From Parapedobacter sp964498395 (GTDB lineage: Bacteria > Bacteroidota > Bacteroidia > Sphingobacteriales > Sphingobacteriaceae): 64,000 nucleotides of DNA. A model generated the notes under the pieces. It was not told the origin of the DNA, searched no databases, and worked only from the letters and a program-made list of their open reading frames with translations. This document shows, one piece after another, positions 8,895-16,282 of the stretch; the stretch's first letter is position 1; every line of letters starts with the position of its first letter. The translations under genes and the position numbers were made by a program. The stretch is taken from NCBI GenBank assembly GCA_964498395.1, contig CAZCHE010000001.1:1-64000 (forward strand), in the 5' to 3' direction.

Positions 8895-9512
8895 TTATCC
8901 ATTGATGTTAGAAAAGATATAAAACATTTCCCTAGCGATCTGTAAGCTTCGTGCTGCATACACCTGCGTTTGTTCATTGGTGCCGTCTGAAATTTTGGGG
9001 TCTTCAAACGTAATAGCGATTCTTTTCGCTGCACCTGGGATAAAAGGGCAACCTCCATCGGCCTGTGAACACGTCATAACCGCAGCGAAGCCTGTTGTGG
9101 GATTAAAAAGACTGTCGTATTTTTTTGAAAATCCAATGATAGGTGGGGCGTTATCGCTGTACTTTATGGCATATACAGGATTGCTGTTGTCTGCAATTTT
9201 GAAAATGTTAAAACCTTGGTTGATTAGCGTTTCCGCCACTTTTGTGAATAATGCGGTTTCCTCGGTGCCGCCTGAATAGCAATGTACATGTGGAATGTTA
9301 AAATACACCGCCGCAACCTGTGCCCACACTTGTGCTAAGTGACTTCTGCGCGAGTTATGCGTGCAAATGAAATGGATGTTTATTTCCTGTTTAGTAGTTG
9401 CTTTTTGCTGAACGAAATCCACTAAGGGCTGCAATATTTTTTTTCGTTCCGCTGTGATGACTTTAGCATCAATGATTTTAGTGCGTATTGTTTCAACTAG
9501 ATTCGCATACAT
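8895..9512 (-). CDS. arsC: low-molecular-weight phosphatase-like arsenate reductase
   Basis: 205 residues; IHFICTHNSRRSHLAQ holds the P-loop CX5R of the LMW protein tyrosine phosphatase/ArsC fold, and MTCSQADGGCPFIPG supplies two further cysteines where thioredoxin-coupled ArsC proteins carry redox Cys. It is longer than classical ArsC (about 130 residues), having an N-terminal helical extension of about 40 residues and an extended middle, as is usual in Bacteroidota. It reduces arsenate to arsenite for export by the adjacent ACR3. Starts 21 bases after the DUF6428 gene. Confidence 0.85.
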   Translation of the reverse strand: MYANLVETIRTKIIDAKVITAERKKILQPLVDFVQQKATTKQEINIHFICTHNSRRSHLAQVWAQVAAVYFNIPHVHCYSGGTEETALFTKVAETLINQGFNIFKIADNSNPVYAIKYSDNAPPIIGFSKKYDSLFNPTTGFAAVMTCSQADGGCPFIPGAAKRIAITFEDPKISDGTNEQTQVYAARSLQIAREMFYIFSNING

Positions 9513-9533
9513 GTTGACGATGTTTTTTAATGG

Positions 9534-9998
9534 TTAACAGCAGCCCGAATGAGGCATACGGCACGTATTGGTTGATTCAGACAATTTTATGTTTTGTTTT
9601 TCCGTAGGAATACCACAACGATCACTTGCCAAGCAGTTGGTTTGCTTGTTCTTCAAAACGAAATGCTTTCCGTTAAATTCCAAATCATATTTTCCAATTG
9701 TTTCGGACTGGTATTCTACTTCAATTTCAGCATCTTCAATGCCTAATTTCTCTTCAGATAGTTTGATGATATTTAATAACTTGGCTGGCGTTAATCGGTG
9801 CTCAAAATCGGTAGCATTCCATAGTTGGAAATTGACAACTCTTTCGTTTCTAATGGTTCCGCCACAGTCGATAAAGTGTTTTGTAATGACACCTATTTCC
9901 GTCACGTGAGCGTGTACGGGTACGAACGCTCCTGTCTCCAATTGAAATTCGACATTATCCAATGCCGGTAAGATTTCTTTGATGTCTGATAACCTCAT
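9534..9998 (-). CDS. DUF6428 family protein of the arsenic cluster, with Cys-rich tail
   Basis: 154 residues, starting MRLSDIKEILPALDNVEFQL as in DUF6428 proteins that accompany arsenic genes. The C-terminal 35 residues carry four or five cysteines (NCLASDRCG, then NTCRMPHSGCC), which could bind arsenite or another soft metal. Biochemical role unknown. It is the first gene after arsR and has its own copy of the operator candidate 24 bases upstream of its ATG. Confidence 0.8.
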   Translation of the reverse strand: MRLSDIKEILPALDNVEFQLETGAFVPVHAHVTEIGVITKHFIDCGGTIRNERVVNFQLWNATDFEHRLTPAKLLNIIKLSEEKLGIEDAEIEVEYQSETIGKYDLEFNGKHFVLKNKQTNCLASDRCGIPTEKQNIKLSESTNTCRMPHSGCC

Positions 9999-10021
9999 GA
10001 TAATTTAATTAATGTTAAATA

Positions 10022-10035
10022 GCAATATTACGATA
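10022..10035. promoter_or_regulatory. ArsR operator candidate, copy 2 (upstream of DUF6428-arsC-acr3)
   Basis: GCAATATTACGATA is an exact 14-base match to the site in front of arsR at 10404-10417. On the minus strand it reads through a TAATATTG box, a near match to TAnnTTTG, so a bound repressor would block transcription of the effector genes. Confidence 0.6.
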
Positions 10036-10056
10036 ATAAGAGTTAAAAAAATGCCT

Positions 10057-10386
10057 TTAACAGCATTGATTTACGTTAACATCTTGCGTAAAGAAGAGAT
10101 TAAACTCATTTTGAATGTCTTTCCATTTCTTCTCATCGATACAATAACAAATGGATTTCCCTTCTATGGTACCTTTTATGATTCCGATATTTTTTAGCTC
10201 CTTTAAATGTTGCGATATCGTAGCTTGAGCCAAACCGAGTTCATCCACCAGATCATTGCAAATACAAGCCTTTTTACTAATAATGTACTGTAGTATGGCT
10301 ATCCTTGCCGGATGTCCTAAAACTTTAAACAATAACGCTAATTGGTTTTGTTCGTCTGTGAATATATCCGATTTAGTAACTCCCAT
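10057..10386 (-). CDS. arsR: ArsR/SmtB-family arsenic-responsive repressor
   Basis: 109 residues, winged helix-turn-helix. Recognition region: LAQATISQHLKELKNIGII. KACICNDL in the helix preceding it gives a Cys-x-Cys pair at the classical alpha-3 arsenite site. The protein releases DNA on binding As(III). It heads the cluster, and its own promoter contains the shared 14-base motif, so it probably controls itself and the effector genes. Confidence 0.9.
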   Translation of the reverse strand: MGVTKSDIFTDEQNQLALLFKVLGHPARIAILQYIISKKACICNDLVDELGLAQATISQHLKELKNIGIIKGTIEGKSICYCIDEKKWKDIQNEFNLFFTQDVNVNQCC

Positions 10387-10403
10387 AACATGTATTTATA
10401 AAT

Positions 10404-10417
10404 TGCAATATTACGAT
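10404..10417. promoter_or_regulatory. ArsR operator candidate, copy 1 (arsR promoter)
   Basis: GCAATATTACGATA, identical to the copy at 10022-10035. On the minus strand the site overlaps TAATATTG, and a TTTG lies 18 bases further upstream, which is the expected -33/-7 spacing. Overlap with the core promoter is the usual ArsR arrangement. Confidence 0.65.
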
Positions 10418-10471
10418 ATTAATTTGAGAAACAAAAATAGATTGTAAGATTTTAACACTCCCTTTTTACAG

Positions 10472-10909
10472 TCATTTTACTCGGCACGAACACTCGTAAT
10501 GCTCATTAATATATTGAATGGATTCTAAACAAAGTGTTTGCAGCGCCGCTATGTTGATGTCAGCAAGTTTTTTCACATAAATGCAGGCCTTACTCATCTT
10601 ATACTTGCCGAGTTCAGTCAAAGCTAATTGACTTTTTTCCGTATTCGAATAAACATAAAGTGAAAACGCAGCTTTTCTTGGTGAAAACCCAAGAACCGGC
10701 GCATCGCCTTCGTGACCGCTTGCATATTTGTAATGATAGGTGCCAAATCCAATGATGGTGGGCCCCCACATTTTGGGTTCGCAGCCAGACCATTCCTGCA
10801 TGAGTGCTATCAAGCGCAAACTATCAGCTTTTTTCTGGTCGTTTTCAACGTAAGCATGTACAAAATCCACCACGTTTTGTGCTGTATAAGTTGTTTTCGT
10901 TTTTGCCAT
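10472..10909 (-). CDS. DUF1801 domain protein
   Basis: 145 residues. The YdhG-like DUF1801 fold is indicated by VDFVHAYVENDQKKADSLRL, by MWGPTIIGFGTYHY and by FSPRKAAFSLYVY. Function of the family is unknown. The C-terminus ends in two cysteines (YECSCRVK). It stands between arsR and tag on the same strand, without close coupling. Confidence 0.82.
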   Translation of the reverse strand: MAKTKTTYTAQNVVDFVHAYVENDQKKADSLRLIALMQEWSGCEPKMWGPTIIGFGTYHYKYASGHEGDAPVLGFSPRKAAFSLYVYSNTEKSQLALTELGKYKMSKACIYVKKLADINIAALQTLCLESIQYINEHYECSCRVK

Positions 10910-11038
10910 ACTTCTTTTTTTATTGTCGCCGAAAAATTTCTTCTGTTATTTTGTGGGCTGATTCATGTTTTTAATCGGGCTTTGCACCGGTACATTTGAC
11001 GGGTTTTCGAAAGCCCGTATTTCCTGATCAACTATCGT

Positions 11039-11590
11039 TTACGATGTGGCCCACATGGGATTTTGTTTCAAGATGTGTTGGTGGATGGGGCAATGTTCGG
11101 AATGTGCCCCGCGTAAATAACCGATGCTCATTAAAAACTCATTTACGATTTCACCACCTGTAAAGCGGAATGTTTTTTTGAATAACTTCACCCATTCTTC
11201 TTTTGTTTTCGGATGGTGGTGTGCTAACCATTTTTCAAAAGAGCCAAACTCTTGTTGCAAAACAAGGATTGCCTTCGCGTTTTCTATCGCTGCGTTTACC
11301 TTTAGTTTGTTGCGGATAATACCGGCATCAGCCAAGAGCCTTTCTCTATCTGCTTCGGTGTACGCCGCAACTTTTTTGACATTGAAATTGCTGTATGCAT
11401 TGCGAAACGAAGTTTCTTTTTTCAAAATCGTTTCCCAACTCAAACCTGCTTGGTTAATTTCTAAGATCAACCGGCCAAACAATTCGTTGTCGTCGTGGAT
11501 TGGGAAACCATAATGGTTGTCATGGTAGTTTTTATGCAATGCCTTTTTTTCATGGGATTGCATCGATTCAATGGCTGAACAATAGGACAT
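11039..11590 (-). CDS. tag: DNA-3-methyladenine glycosylase I
   Basis: 183 residues, the usual Tag length. Family motifs: YHDNHYGFPIHDDNELFGRL near the N-terminus, NQAGLSWETILKK (with the catalytic Glu region), and a C-terminal zinc-binding pattern with GAHSEHCPIH. The N-terminal Cys (SYCSA) can complete the zinc site. The enzyme excises 3-methyladenine in base excision repair. The neighbouring DUF1801 gene gives no functional link. Confidence 0.9.
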   Translation of the reverse strand: MSYCSAIESMQSHEKKALHKNYHDNHYGFPIHDDNELFGRLILEINQAGLSWETILKKETSFRNAYSNFNVKKVAAYTEADRERLLADAGIIRNKLKVNAAIENAKAILVLQQEFGSFEKWLAHHHPKTKEEWVKLFKKTFRFTGGEIVNEFLMSIGYLRGAHSEHCPIHQHILKQNPMWATS

Positions 11591-11643
11591 ACTTGATTTA
11601 TTTTATCGTTGTGATACGTGTTAAAGGTAATGCTTTTATCGCA

Positions 11644-11967
11644 TTACCCCGTAATGTTCAACGATTGTATTTGTTCATCGACAATTTCAAGATGATAACT
11701 CAGCACGACGGGGCTACCGTCAAATGTTCCTGAGATTTCTGCTTTTAATAGGCTGGCTGTTCCTTGTTCTTCGAAGCTGACAGGCTTCATTACGATTTTG
11801 TATTTTTCGCTCGCAGCCGCAATCCAATGCTCAATTTCTTTCTGTCCGTTGTATGTTTTTCCTTCATCGACTACGACTGCTGTTTCCGAAAAACAATTTG
11901 CATAAGCTCTATGATCAAATTTGTCTTGTGCTTTTACTAAATCCGCTACTACTTTTGGTAAGTTCAT
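11644..11967 (-). CDS. NTF2-like (SnoaL-like) protein
   Basis: 107 residues with the NTF2-like plan: N-terminal helix with VKAQDKFDHRAYANCFSETA, then AVVVDEGKTYNGQKEIEHWI, and a strand-rich C-terminus. It follows the SDR gene by 24 bases on the same strand and is probably co-transcribed with it under the divergent HxlR regulator. Role unknown. Confidence 0.72.
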   Translation of the reverse strand: MNLPKVVADLVKAQDKFDHRAYANCFSETAVVVDEGKTYNGQKEIEHWIAAASEKYKIVMKPVSFEEQGTASLLKAEISGTFDGSPVVLSYHLEIVDEQIQSLNITG

Positions 11968-11991
11968 CGTTTTTGTTTTTTTTAATGGTTA

Positions 11992-12786
11992 TCAAATCGT
12001 GGGAATGGTTCCGCCGTCAATGACAAATTCCGTTCCCGTCAAATAATTAGCTCTTGGTGAAACAAGGAAACCAACCAATTCGGCGACTTCCTCGGGCTGC
12101 GCAGGTCGGCCAATCGGTATTCCACCCAAACTTTTCATCACCTGCTGTATGGCTTCTTCAGTGGTGATCCCAGTTCTTTCGGCAATTTCATCCATCATTC
12201 CCGTGGCACCGTCTGTTTGGATCCAACCCGGCGAAACCGTTAGCACTCTCACACCCTTTGGCGAAACTTCATTGGATAAACTTTTACTGTAATTGATTAA
12301 TCCCGCCTTGGCAGCTGCGTAAGGCAAGGTCGAATCGTACAAGGGCAACCTGCCCTGAATGGATGCGATGTGAATAATAACGCCCTGACCACGTTCGACC
12401 ATTTGTGGTAAAAAACCCCTGTCTAATCGAACCGGGGCGAGTAAGTTGGTTTGGATCGTTGATTCCCAGTCCGCGTCGCCTAGCACCGCGAAGCCGCCAC
12501 CGGGTGTTTCGGAACTACCCAAGTTATTTACCAAAATATCCAACCTCCCGAATTTTTGGAGGACTTCCGAAACGACCTGCTGTGTACCTACAGATTGACT
12601 TAAATTGGCCGAAATGAAGTGTAATTTTTCATTGGGTTGCTTGGGTGCATTTCTCGCCGTAATGATGACGGTTGCGCCGGCGTTCATCAATCTTTCGGCA
12701 ATGGCTTTTCCCGTTCCTTTTGTGCCGCCAGTTACCAGCGCAATTTTGCCTGATAACTCATCCTTGAAATCAATTGTTTGTTCCAT
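11992..12786 (-). CDS. SDR-family oxidoreductase (classical)
   Basis: 264 residues. TGGTKGTGKAIAERL is the TGxxxGxG cofactor loop, VIITARNA follows strand 2, NNLG is the NNAG position, the catalytic Ser is in HIASIQ and YAAAKAG contains the YxxxK pair. C-terminal NYLTGTEFVIDGG is typical of the family. Substrate unknown. It is divergent from a HxlR regulator across a 127-base region that holds a 16-base perfect palindrome, which suggests induction by an electrophile or redox signal (inference). Confidence 0.9.
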   Translation of the reverse strand: MEQTIDFKDELSGKIALVTGGTKGTGKAIAERLMNAGATVIITARNAPKQPNEKLHFISANLSQSVGTQQVVSEVLQKFGRLDILVNNLGSSETPGGGFAVLGDADWESTIQTNLLAPVRLDRGFLPQMVERGQGVIIHIASIQGRLPLYDSTLPYAAAKAGLINYSKSLSNEVSPKGVRVLTVSPGWIQTDGATGMMDEIAERTGITTEEAIQQVMKSLGGIPIGRPAQPEEVAELVGFLVSPRANYLTGTEFVIDGGTIPTI

Positions 12787-12859
12787 CTACACTATTTTAT
12801 TTAGTGCAAAATTGAGAAGTATGTTTAGTTGAGACAAGTACGGAAAAACGAATTGCATA

Positions 12860-12875
12860 GGGATAAATTTATCCC
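12860..12875. promoter_or_regulatory. palindromic operator candidate between SDR and HxlR genes
   Basis: GGGATAAATTTATCCC is a perfect 16-base palindrome in the divergent intergenic region, extended imperfectly outward to TGCA on both sides. It is placed suitably for a HxlR dimer that controls both directions. Confidence 0.5.
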
Positions 12876-12913
12876 CTATTGTGCATTTTGGAACATTGGG
12901 CTACATTTACAGC

Positions 12914-13273
12914 ATGTATGAAAGAAAGATACCATTGAACCTGAATTGTGGTTTGGATTTGATTGGCGAAGTGCTTTACGGTAAATGGAAAATCCGTTTG
13001 CTATGGTTTATCAATGAAGGGTACAAACGCCCAAGTGAACTACAGCGGAAAATTCCTGATGCGTCTCGGAGGGTTTTGAATATGCAGTTGAAAGAATTGG
13101 AAGCACATGAGTTAATCACTAAGGTGATTTATCCTGTTGTTCCTCCGAAAGTTGAATACAGCCTCACCGCGTTTGGTATGACGTTAATTCCCATTATTGC
13201 CCAACTCGGTCAATGGGGTGATGAACACGAAGAACGATTGCGGAATGTGATTTTGAAACGTGAATCGCAGTGA
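12914..13273 (+). CDS. HxlR-family winged-helix regulator
   Basis: 119 residues from the ATG at 12914 (MYERKIPLNLNCGLDLIGEV); an upstream ATG at 12881 would add 11 residues but lies almost on the operator candidate, so the shorter start is preferred. HxlR hallmarks: YGKWKIRLLWFINEGYKRPS, LQRKIPDASRRVLNMQLKEL and the wing PPKVEYSLTAFG. The single Cys (NLNCG) sits where redox/electrophile-sensing HxlR proteins such as YodB and HypR have theirs. Divergent from the SDR gene, its likely target. Confidence 0.88.
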   Translation: MYERKIPLNLNCGLDLIGEVLYGKWKIRLLWFINEGYKRPSELQRKIPDASRRVLNMQLKELEAHELITKVIYPVVPPKVEYSLTAFGMTLIPIIAQLGQWGDEHEERLRNVILKRESQ

Positions 13274-13366
13274 TTAAAATTGCTTGGGTTTCTTTTGTTG
13301 GCCTGCATGCACGGCTATTTCTTCTATGCGTTTTTGGCGGGTTTCGGTCGTTTGGCAAGTACAATA
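13274..13366 (-). pseudogene. remnant of a YdeI/OmpD-associated-type gene (C-terminal ~30 codons)
   Basis: On the minus strand a 30-codon open stretch ends with the stop at 13274-13276 and contains TTETRQKRIEEIAVHAGQQK, which resembles the C-terminal helix of YdeI/OmpD-associated proteins (pattern ETRxKRIEE). There is an in-frame stop just upstream and no start or N-terminal domain, so only the tail remains. It directly abuts the HxlR stop codon. Confidence 0.45.
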
Positions 13367-13378
13367 TCAACGGCACCA

Positions 13379-14308
13379 CTAAAACGCTTCTTCTGTCAGC
13401 ATATGGTTAATCTTGGCACCTGCAAGATTTCCCGCTGATACGGCGTTAGCTACGGAACGCATGGGGCTTGCGTTATCCCCACAGGCAAAAATACCGGTGA
13501 CGGTTGTCTGCTGAAACGCATCTACCTGGAGTAGCCCCTGTTCGGTGAGTTCACAACCCAACATTTCGGGGATTTTAGTATGTTGCTCAAATGTAGGTCG
13601 GGCATAAATGGCTTTGAGGTCAACGGCCGAATGATCCGTGAAAACGATTTGCCGAACACGGCCGTTTTCGTGTTTCAGATAGGCAACTTCCTTTTCGACG
13701 ACCGGAATGTGATGCTGTTTGAATTTTGCCGATTGTTCAGCCGAAAATGCTGCACTTCCGTTTGTAAATATGGTCAACTCTTTGGTTAGGTTATGCACGA
13801 GTTGCGCATAGTGATAAGCGAAATCCCCATTGGCCAAAATCCCTGTCTTTTCACCCTTTACCTCGTAGCCGTGGCAATAGGGGCAATGGATAACAGAAAT
13901 GCCCCAACAGTCAGAAAAACCATCTATATCGGGCATGATGTCTTTTACTCCCGAGGCAAAAACGAGTTTCTTTGCTTGGAAAGCCGAACCTGCCTGTGTC
14001 GTAATTTCAAAACCGCTTGCCTGCCCATCAACTAAATTTACGGCTTTCTTTCCGCTGACGACAAGATCATGGCGAAACATAACGGTATCGTATTTCAGTA
14101 CCTGTGCTTTGGCTTTTTCTGCAATCGCACTTGGTTTCTCTCCATCCTGTGTAATGAAATTATGTGAATGCGGCGTCTGCCTATTGCAAGGTTTTCCACT
14201 GTCAATGATTAAAACAGTTCGCCTAGAGCGACCTAAGGCCATGGCTGCGGAAAGACCCGCATAGCTTCCACCTATAATAATTACATCGAAATTTGTAAGG
14301 GCTGTCAT
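13379..14308 (-). CDS. thioredoxin-reductase-like FAD/NAD(P) oxidoreductase
   Basis: 309 residues. FAD loop GGSYAGLSAAMALGRS (about 13-28), redox-active CPYC in VIHCPYCHGYEVKG at about residue 141, and the C-terminal FAD motif GIFACGDNASP. The CPYC-HGYE pattern and length match the small thioredoxin-reductase-like flavoproteins common in Bacteroidota and Bacilli; true TrxB usually has CAT/VC. The second NADPH loop (GILANGDFAYHYA) departs from GxGxxA, so cofactor use may differ. A 15-base perfect palindrome overlaps its promoter. Confidence 0.88.
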   Translation of the reverse strand: MTALTNFDVIIIGGSYAGLSAAMALGRSRRTVLIIDSGKPCNRQTPHSHNFITQDGEKPSAIAEKAKAQVLKYDTVMFRHDLVVSGKKAVNLVDGQASGFEITTQAGSAFQAKKLVFASGVKDIMPDIDGFSDCWGISVIHCPYCHGYEVKGEKTGILANGDFAYHYAQLVHNLTKELTIFTNGSAAFSAEQSAKFKQHHIPVVEKEVAYLKHENGRVRQIVFTDHSAVDLKAIYARPTFEQHTKIPEMLGCELTEQGLLQVDAFQQTTVTGIFACGDNASPMRSVANAVSAGNLAGAKINHMLTEEAF

Positions 14309-14335
14309 TTCTTTTTTCTTACATATGTTTATTAC

Positions 14336-14350
14336 TGCAACAATGTTGCA
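14336..14350. promoter_or_regulatory. palindromic operator candidate in the flavoprotein promoter
   Basis: TGCAACAATGTTGCA is a perfect 15-base palindrome. It overlaps by two bases the minus-strand TATTTTTG box (14349-14356) and would cover the transcription start. A further ATTGTTGC half-site lies at 14363-14370. This is a repressor-type arrangement; the regulator is not encoded nearby. Confidence 0.6.
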
Positions 14351-14556
14351 AAAATAAAAAATATTGTTGCTCCAGATGATGCACCCCTTTTGTTTTTTCC
14401 TTAATACCTATTTTAATTTACCCTAGCGTGACACTGATCAAGCGGCAAGCCGTCAAATCGGGGCTATTTGTGTGAAATAACCGAAAGTATTTGATATTCT
14501 TGTAGGTCGGAAGCCATTTGTTTTAGGCATCAGCGGTGGTGGACGTAACTAGACAC

Positions 14557-15336
14557 ATGGACATTCAAATTTTACATGACAGATCGGTTATTTTTGCTTT
14601 CCTGAAAGGGAATGTCGAACTGCAGACCTATTGCATCGGGGATCTGGATGATTTTTTTTGGCCTAAGACGATTTGGTATGCATTGGTTGATCGCGATGAG
14701 ATCCTGGCAATTGCACTTCTATATGCTGGAATGGAAACACCAACCTTGTTGTCTTTCTATGACGGTGCACCAACGTACTCCCGCGAACTCTTAAGCCGGA
14801 TCAGGCCGATTCTCCCCAATAAATTTTATGCGCACTTAAGCCCCGGATTGGTAGAAGTATTTGGCCAGCAGCATGTGACCGCGCACTACGGAATGAACTA
14901 CAAAATGGTCCTACACAAACAGCCGCTGGAAATCGATGATTCAAATATTAGGTTATTGACGGTTGTCGATTTACCGATGATACAAGACTTCTATTCAGTT
15001 GCTTATCCGGATAACTGGTTTGATAAACGAATGCTGGAAACTAATAAATACTATGGATATGTTACAGGTGATCGCTTGGTTGGGGTTGCCGGTGTCCATG
15101 TTTATTCAGGTGACTACAAAGTTGCGGCATTGGGGAATATCGCCACGCATCCAGAACATCGCGGGCAGCAAATAGGGTATAAGTTGACATTGAAGCTGTG
15201 TGTCGATTTAAGAAAAACCGTTGATGCCATTGGCTTGAATGTACGGTCAAACAATGGCATCGCGATTAACTGCTATGAAAAAATCGGGTTTGACATCATC
15301 GGCGAATATGAGGAATGCCTTATCGAAAATGCCTAA
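14557..15336 (+). CDS. GNAT family N-acetyltransferase
   Basis: 259 residues from the ATG at 14557; a GTG at 14536 would add seven residues with no family support. The N-terminal half (FLKGNVELQTYCIGDLDDFF) is the extra domain of two-domain GNATs; the C-terminal half is the catalytic GNAT fold, with GNIATHPEHRGQQIGYKLT as the acetyl-CoA loop and INCYEKIGFDIIGEY near the end. Acceptor unknown. The AraC-type gene begins 27 bases downstream. Confidence 0.83.
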   Translation: MDIQILHDRSVIFAFLKGNVELQTYCIGDLDDFFWPKTIWYALVDRDEILAIALLYAGMETPTLLSFYDGAPTYSRELLSRIRPILPNKFYAHLSPGLVEVFGQQHVTAHYGMNYKMVLHKQPLEIDDSNIRLLTVVDLPMIQDFYSVAYPDNWFDKRMLETNKYYGYVTGDRLVGVAGVHVYSGDYKVAALGNIATHPEHRGQQIGYKLTLKLCVDLRKTVDAIGLNVRSNNGIAINCYEKIGFDIIGEYEECLIENA

Positions 15337-15363
15337 CTCACGATGCAGTAACCAAACAATCGA

Positions 15364-16242
15364 ATGGATTATCAAACGTATGAACCCCAGCAAGATCTAA
15401 ACGCATTCGTCAAATGTTATTGGACATTGGACGGTCCTAGAACAGCGATACCGGAAAAGCAAACCATCGTTCCTGATGGATGTATGGAGATGATTTTTCA
15501 CTATGGAGATCTGTATAAGCAATATGCCGAAAATTCGCCTACCGCCTGCCTGTCCCTGCCTACCGGACAGGCAGGCGGTAGGCAGGGGCAAACAGGTAGA
15601 AATAGCATTGTCCAACCAAGGTGTTTCGTCATCGGTCAGCTCACTCGACCGCTAGAGATCGAGCCGACAGGAGAAATAGGCATTTTTGCCGTTCGCTTTC
15701 ACCCCGATGGTTTTTCACCCTTTATGACCATTCCGATAAAAGAAATGGAAAATACCGCTATCTCGTTGGAAAGATTGTTTGGGAAAGCCGCGCGAGAAAT
15801 CGAACGAAAAGTGCTGAGGGCGCGTACAGCTTCAGATAGAATAATCCATATCGAAACGTTTTTATTAAGTCGATTGACCAGTGTTGAAACCATCGATCGC
15901 GTGGTAAAATCGACTGTGGAAACGATCTTGATGGCCAACGGACAACTTTCAGTAGCGGAACTTTCAAAAAAAACGGATATCAACCGTCGGCAACTAGAGC
16001 GGAAATTTGCAACTGCTATAGGGTTAAGCCCGAAGCAACTTTCGAAAACCATTAAATTGCAAACCGCGCTCAAGCTATTGCTAAACGGAGAATTTAATAA
16101 CCTTACCGCTTTGGCTTACGAAGGCGAGTATTATGACCAAGCTCATTTTATCAAAGACTTCAAGGAGCTTACCGGGGTTACGCCAAAGGAATTTTATGGT
16201 GAAAACCTAAAGATGTCTGCATTGTTTTATGGAACGGATTAG
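15364..16242 (+). CDS. AraC-family transcriptional regulator with an inserted palindromic repeat
   Basis: 292 residues. The N-terminal DUF6597-like sensor domain (YEPQQDLNAFVKCYWTLDG, VRFHPDGFSPF) is followed by a C-terminal AraC DNA-binding domain with two helix-turn-helix units (LSVAELSKKTDINRRQLERK and the FKELTGVTPKEF end). Residues about 58-78 (PTACLSLPTGQAGGRQGQTG) are not family-like: they are the translation of a DNA palindrome inserted in frame in a loop of the sensor domain. The reading frame is intact, so the protein may still work. Confidence 0.85.
   Translation: MDYQTYEPQQDLNAFVKCYWTLDGPRTAIPEKQTIVPDGCMEMIFHYGDLYKQYAENSPTACLSLPTGQAGGRQGQTGRNSIVQPRCFVIGQLTRPLEIEPTGEIGIFAVRFHPDGFSPFMTIPIKEMENTAISLERLFGKAAREIERKVLRARTASDRIIHIETFLLSRLTSVETIDRVVKSTVETILMANGQLSVAELSKKTDINRRQLERKFATAIGLSPKQLSKTIKLQTALKLLLNGEFNNLTALAYEGEYYDQAHFIKDFKELTGVTPKEFYGENLKMSALFYGTD
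15537..15583. repeat. 19-bp perfect inverted repeat inserted in the AraC gene
   Basis: The arms are 15537-15555 and 15565-15583, exact reverse complements (GCCTACCGCCTGCCTGTCC and its complement), with a 9-base loop CTGCCTACC that itself matches 15578-15586 in reverse complement. The GC-rich CTGCC/GGCAG content differs from the surroundings. This is the form of a REP-like mobile palindrome. Confidence 0.85.
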
Positions 16243-16282
16243 GCAGTTTATGCTGCCATATAGGTGTATGCCCAGCCACGCG

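Noticed and set aside
12405..12832. Plus-strand ORFs inside the SDR gene
   Set aside because: They are reverse-strand shadows of a gene with full SDR motifs and have no family resemblance.
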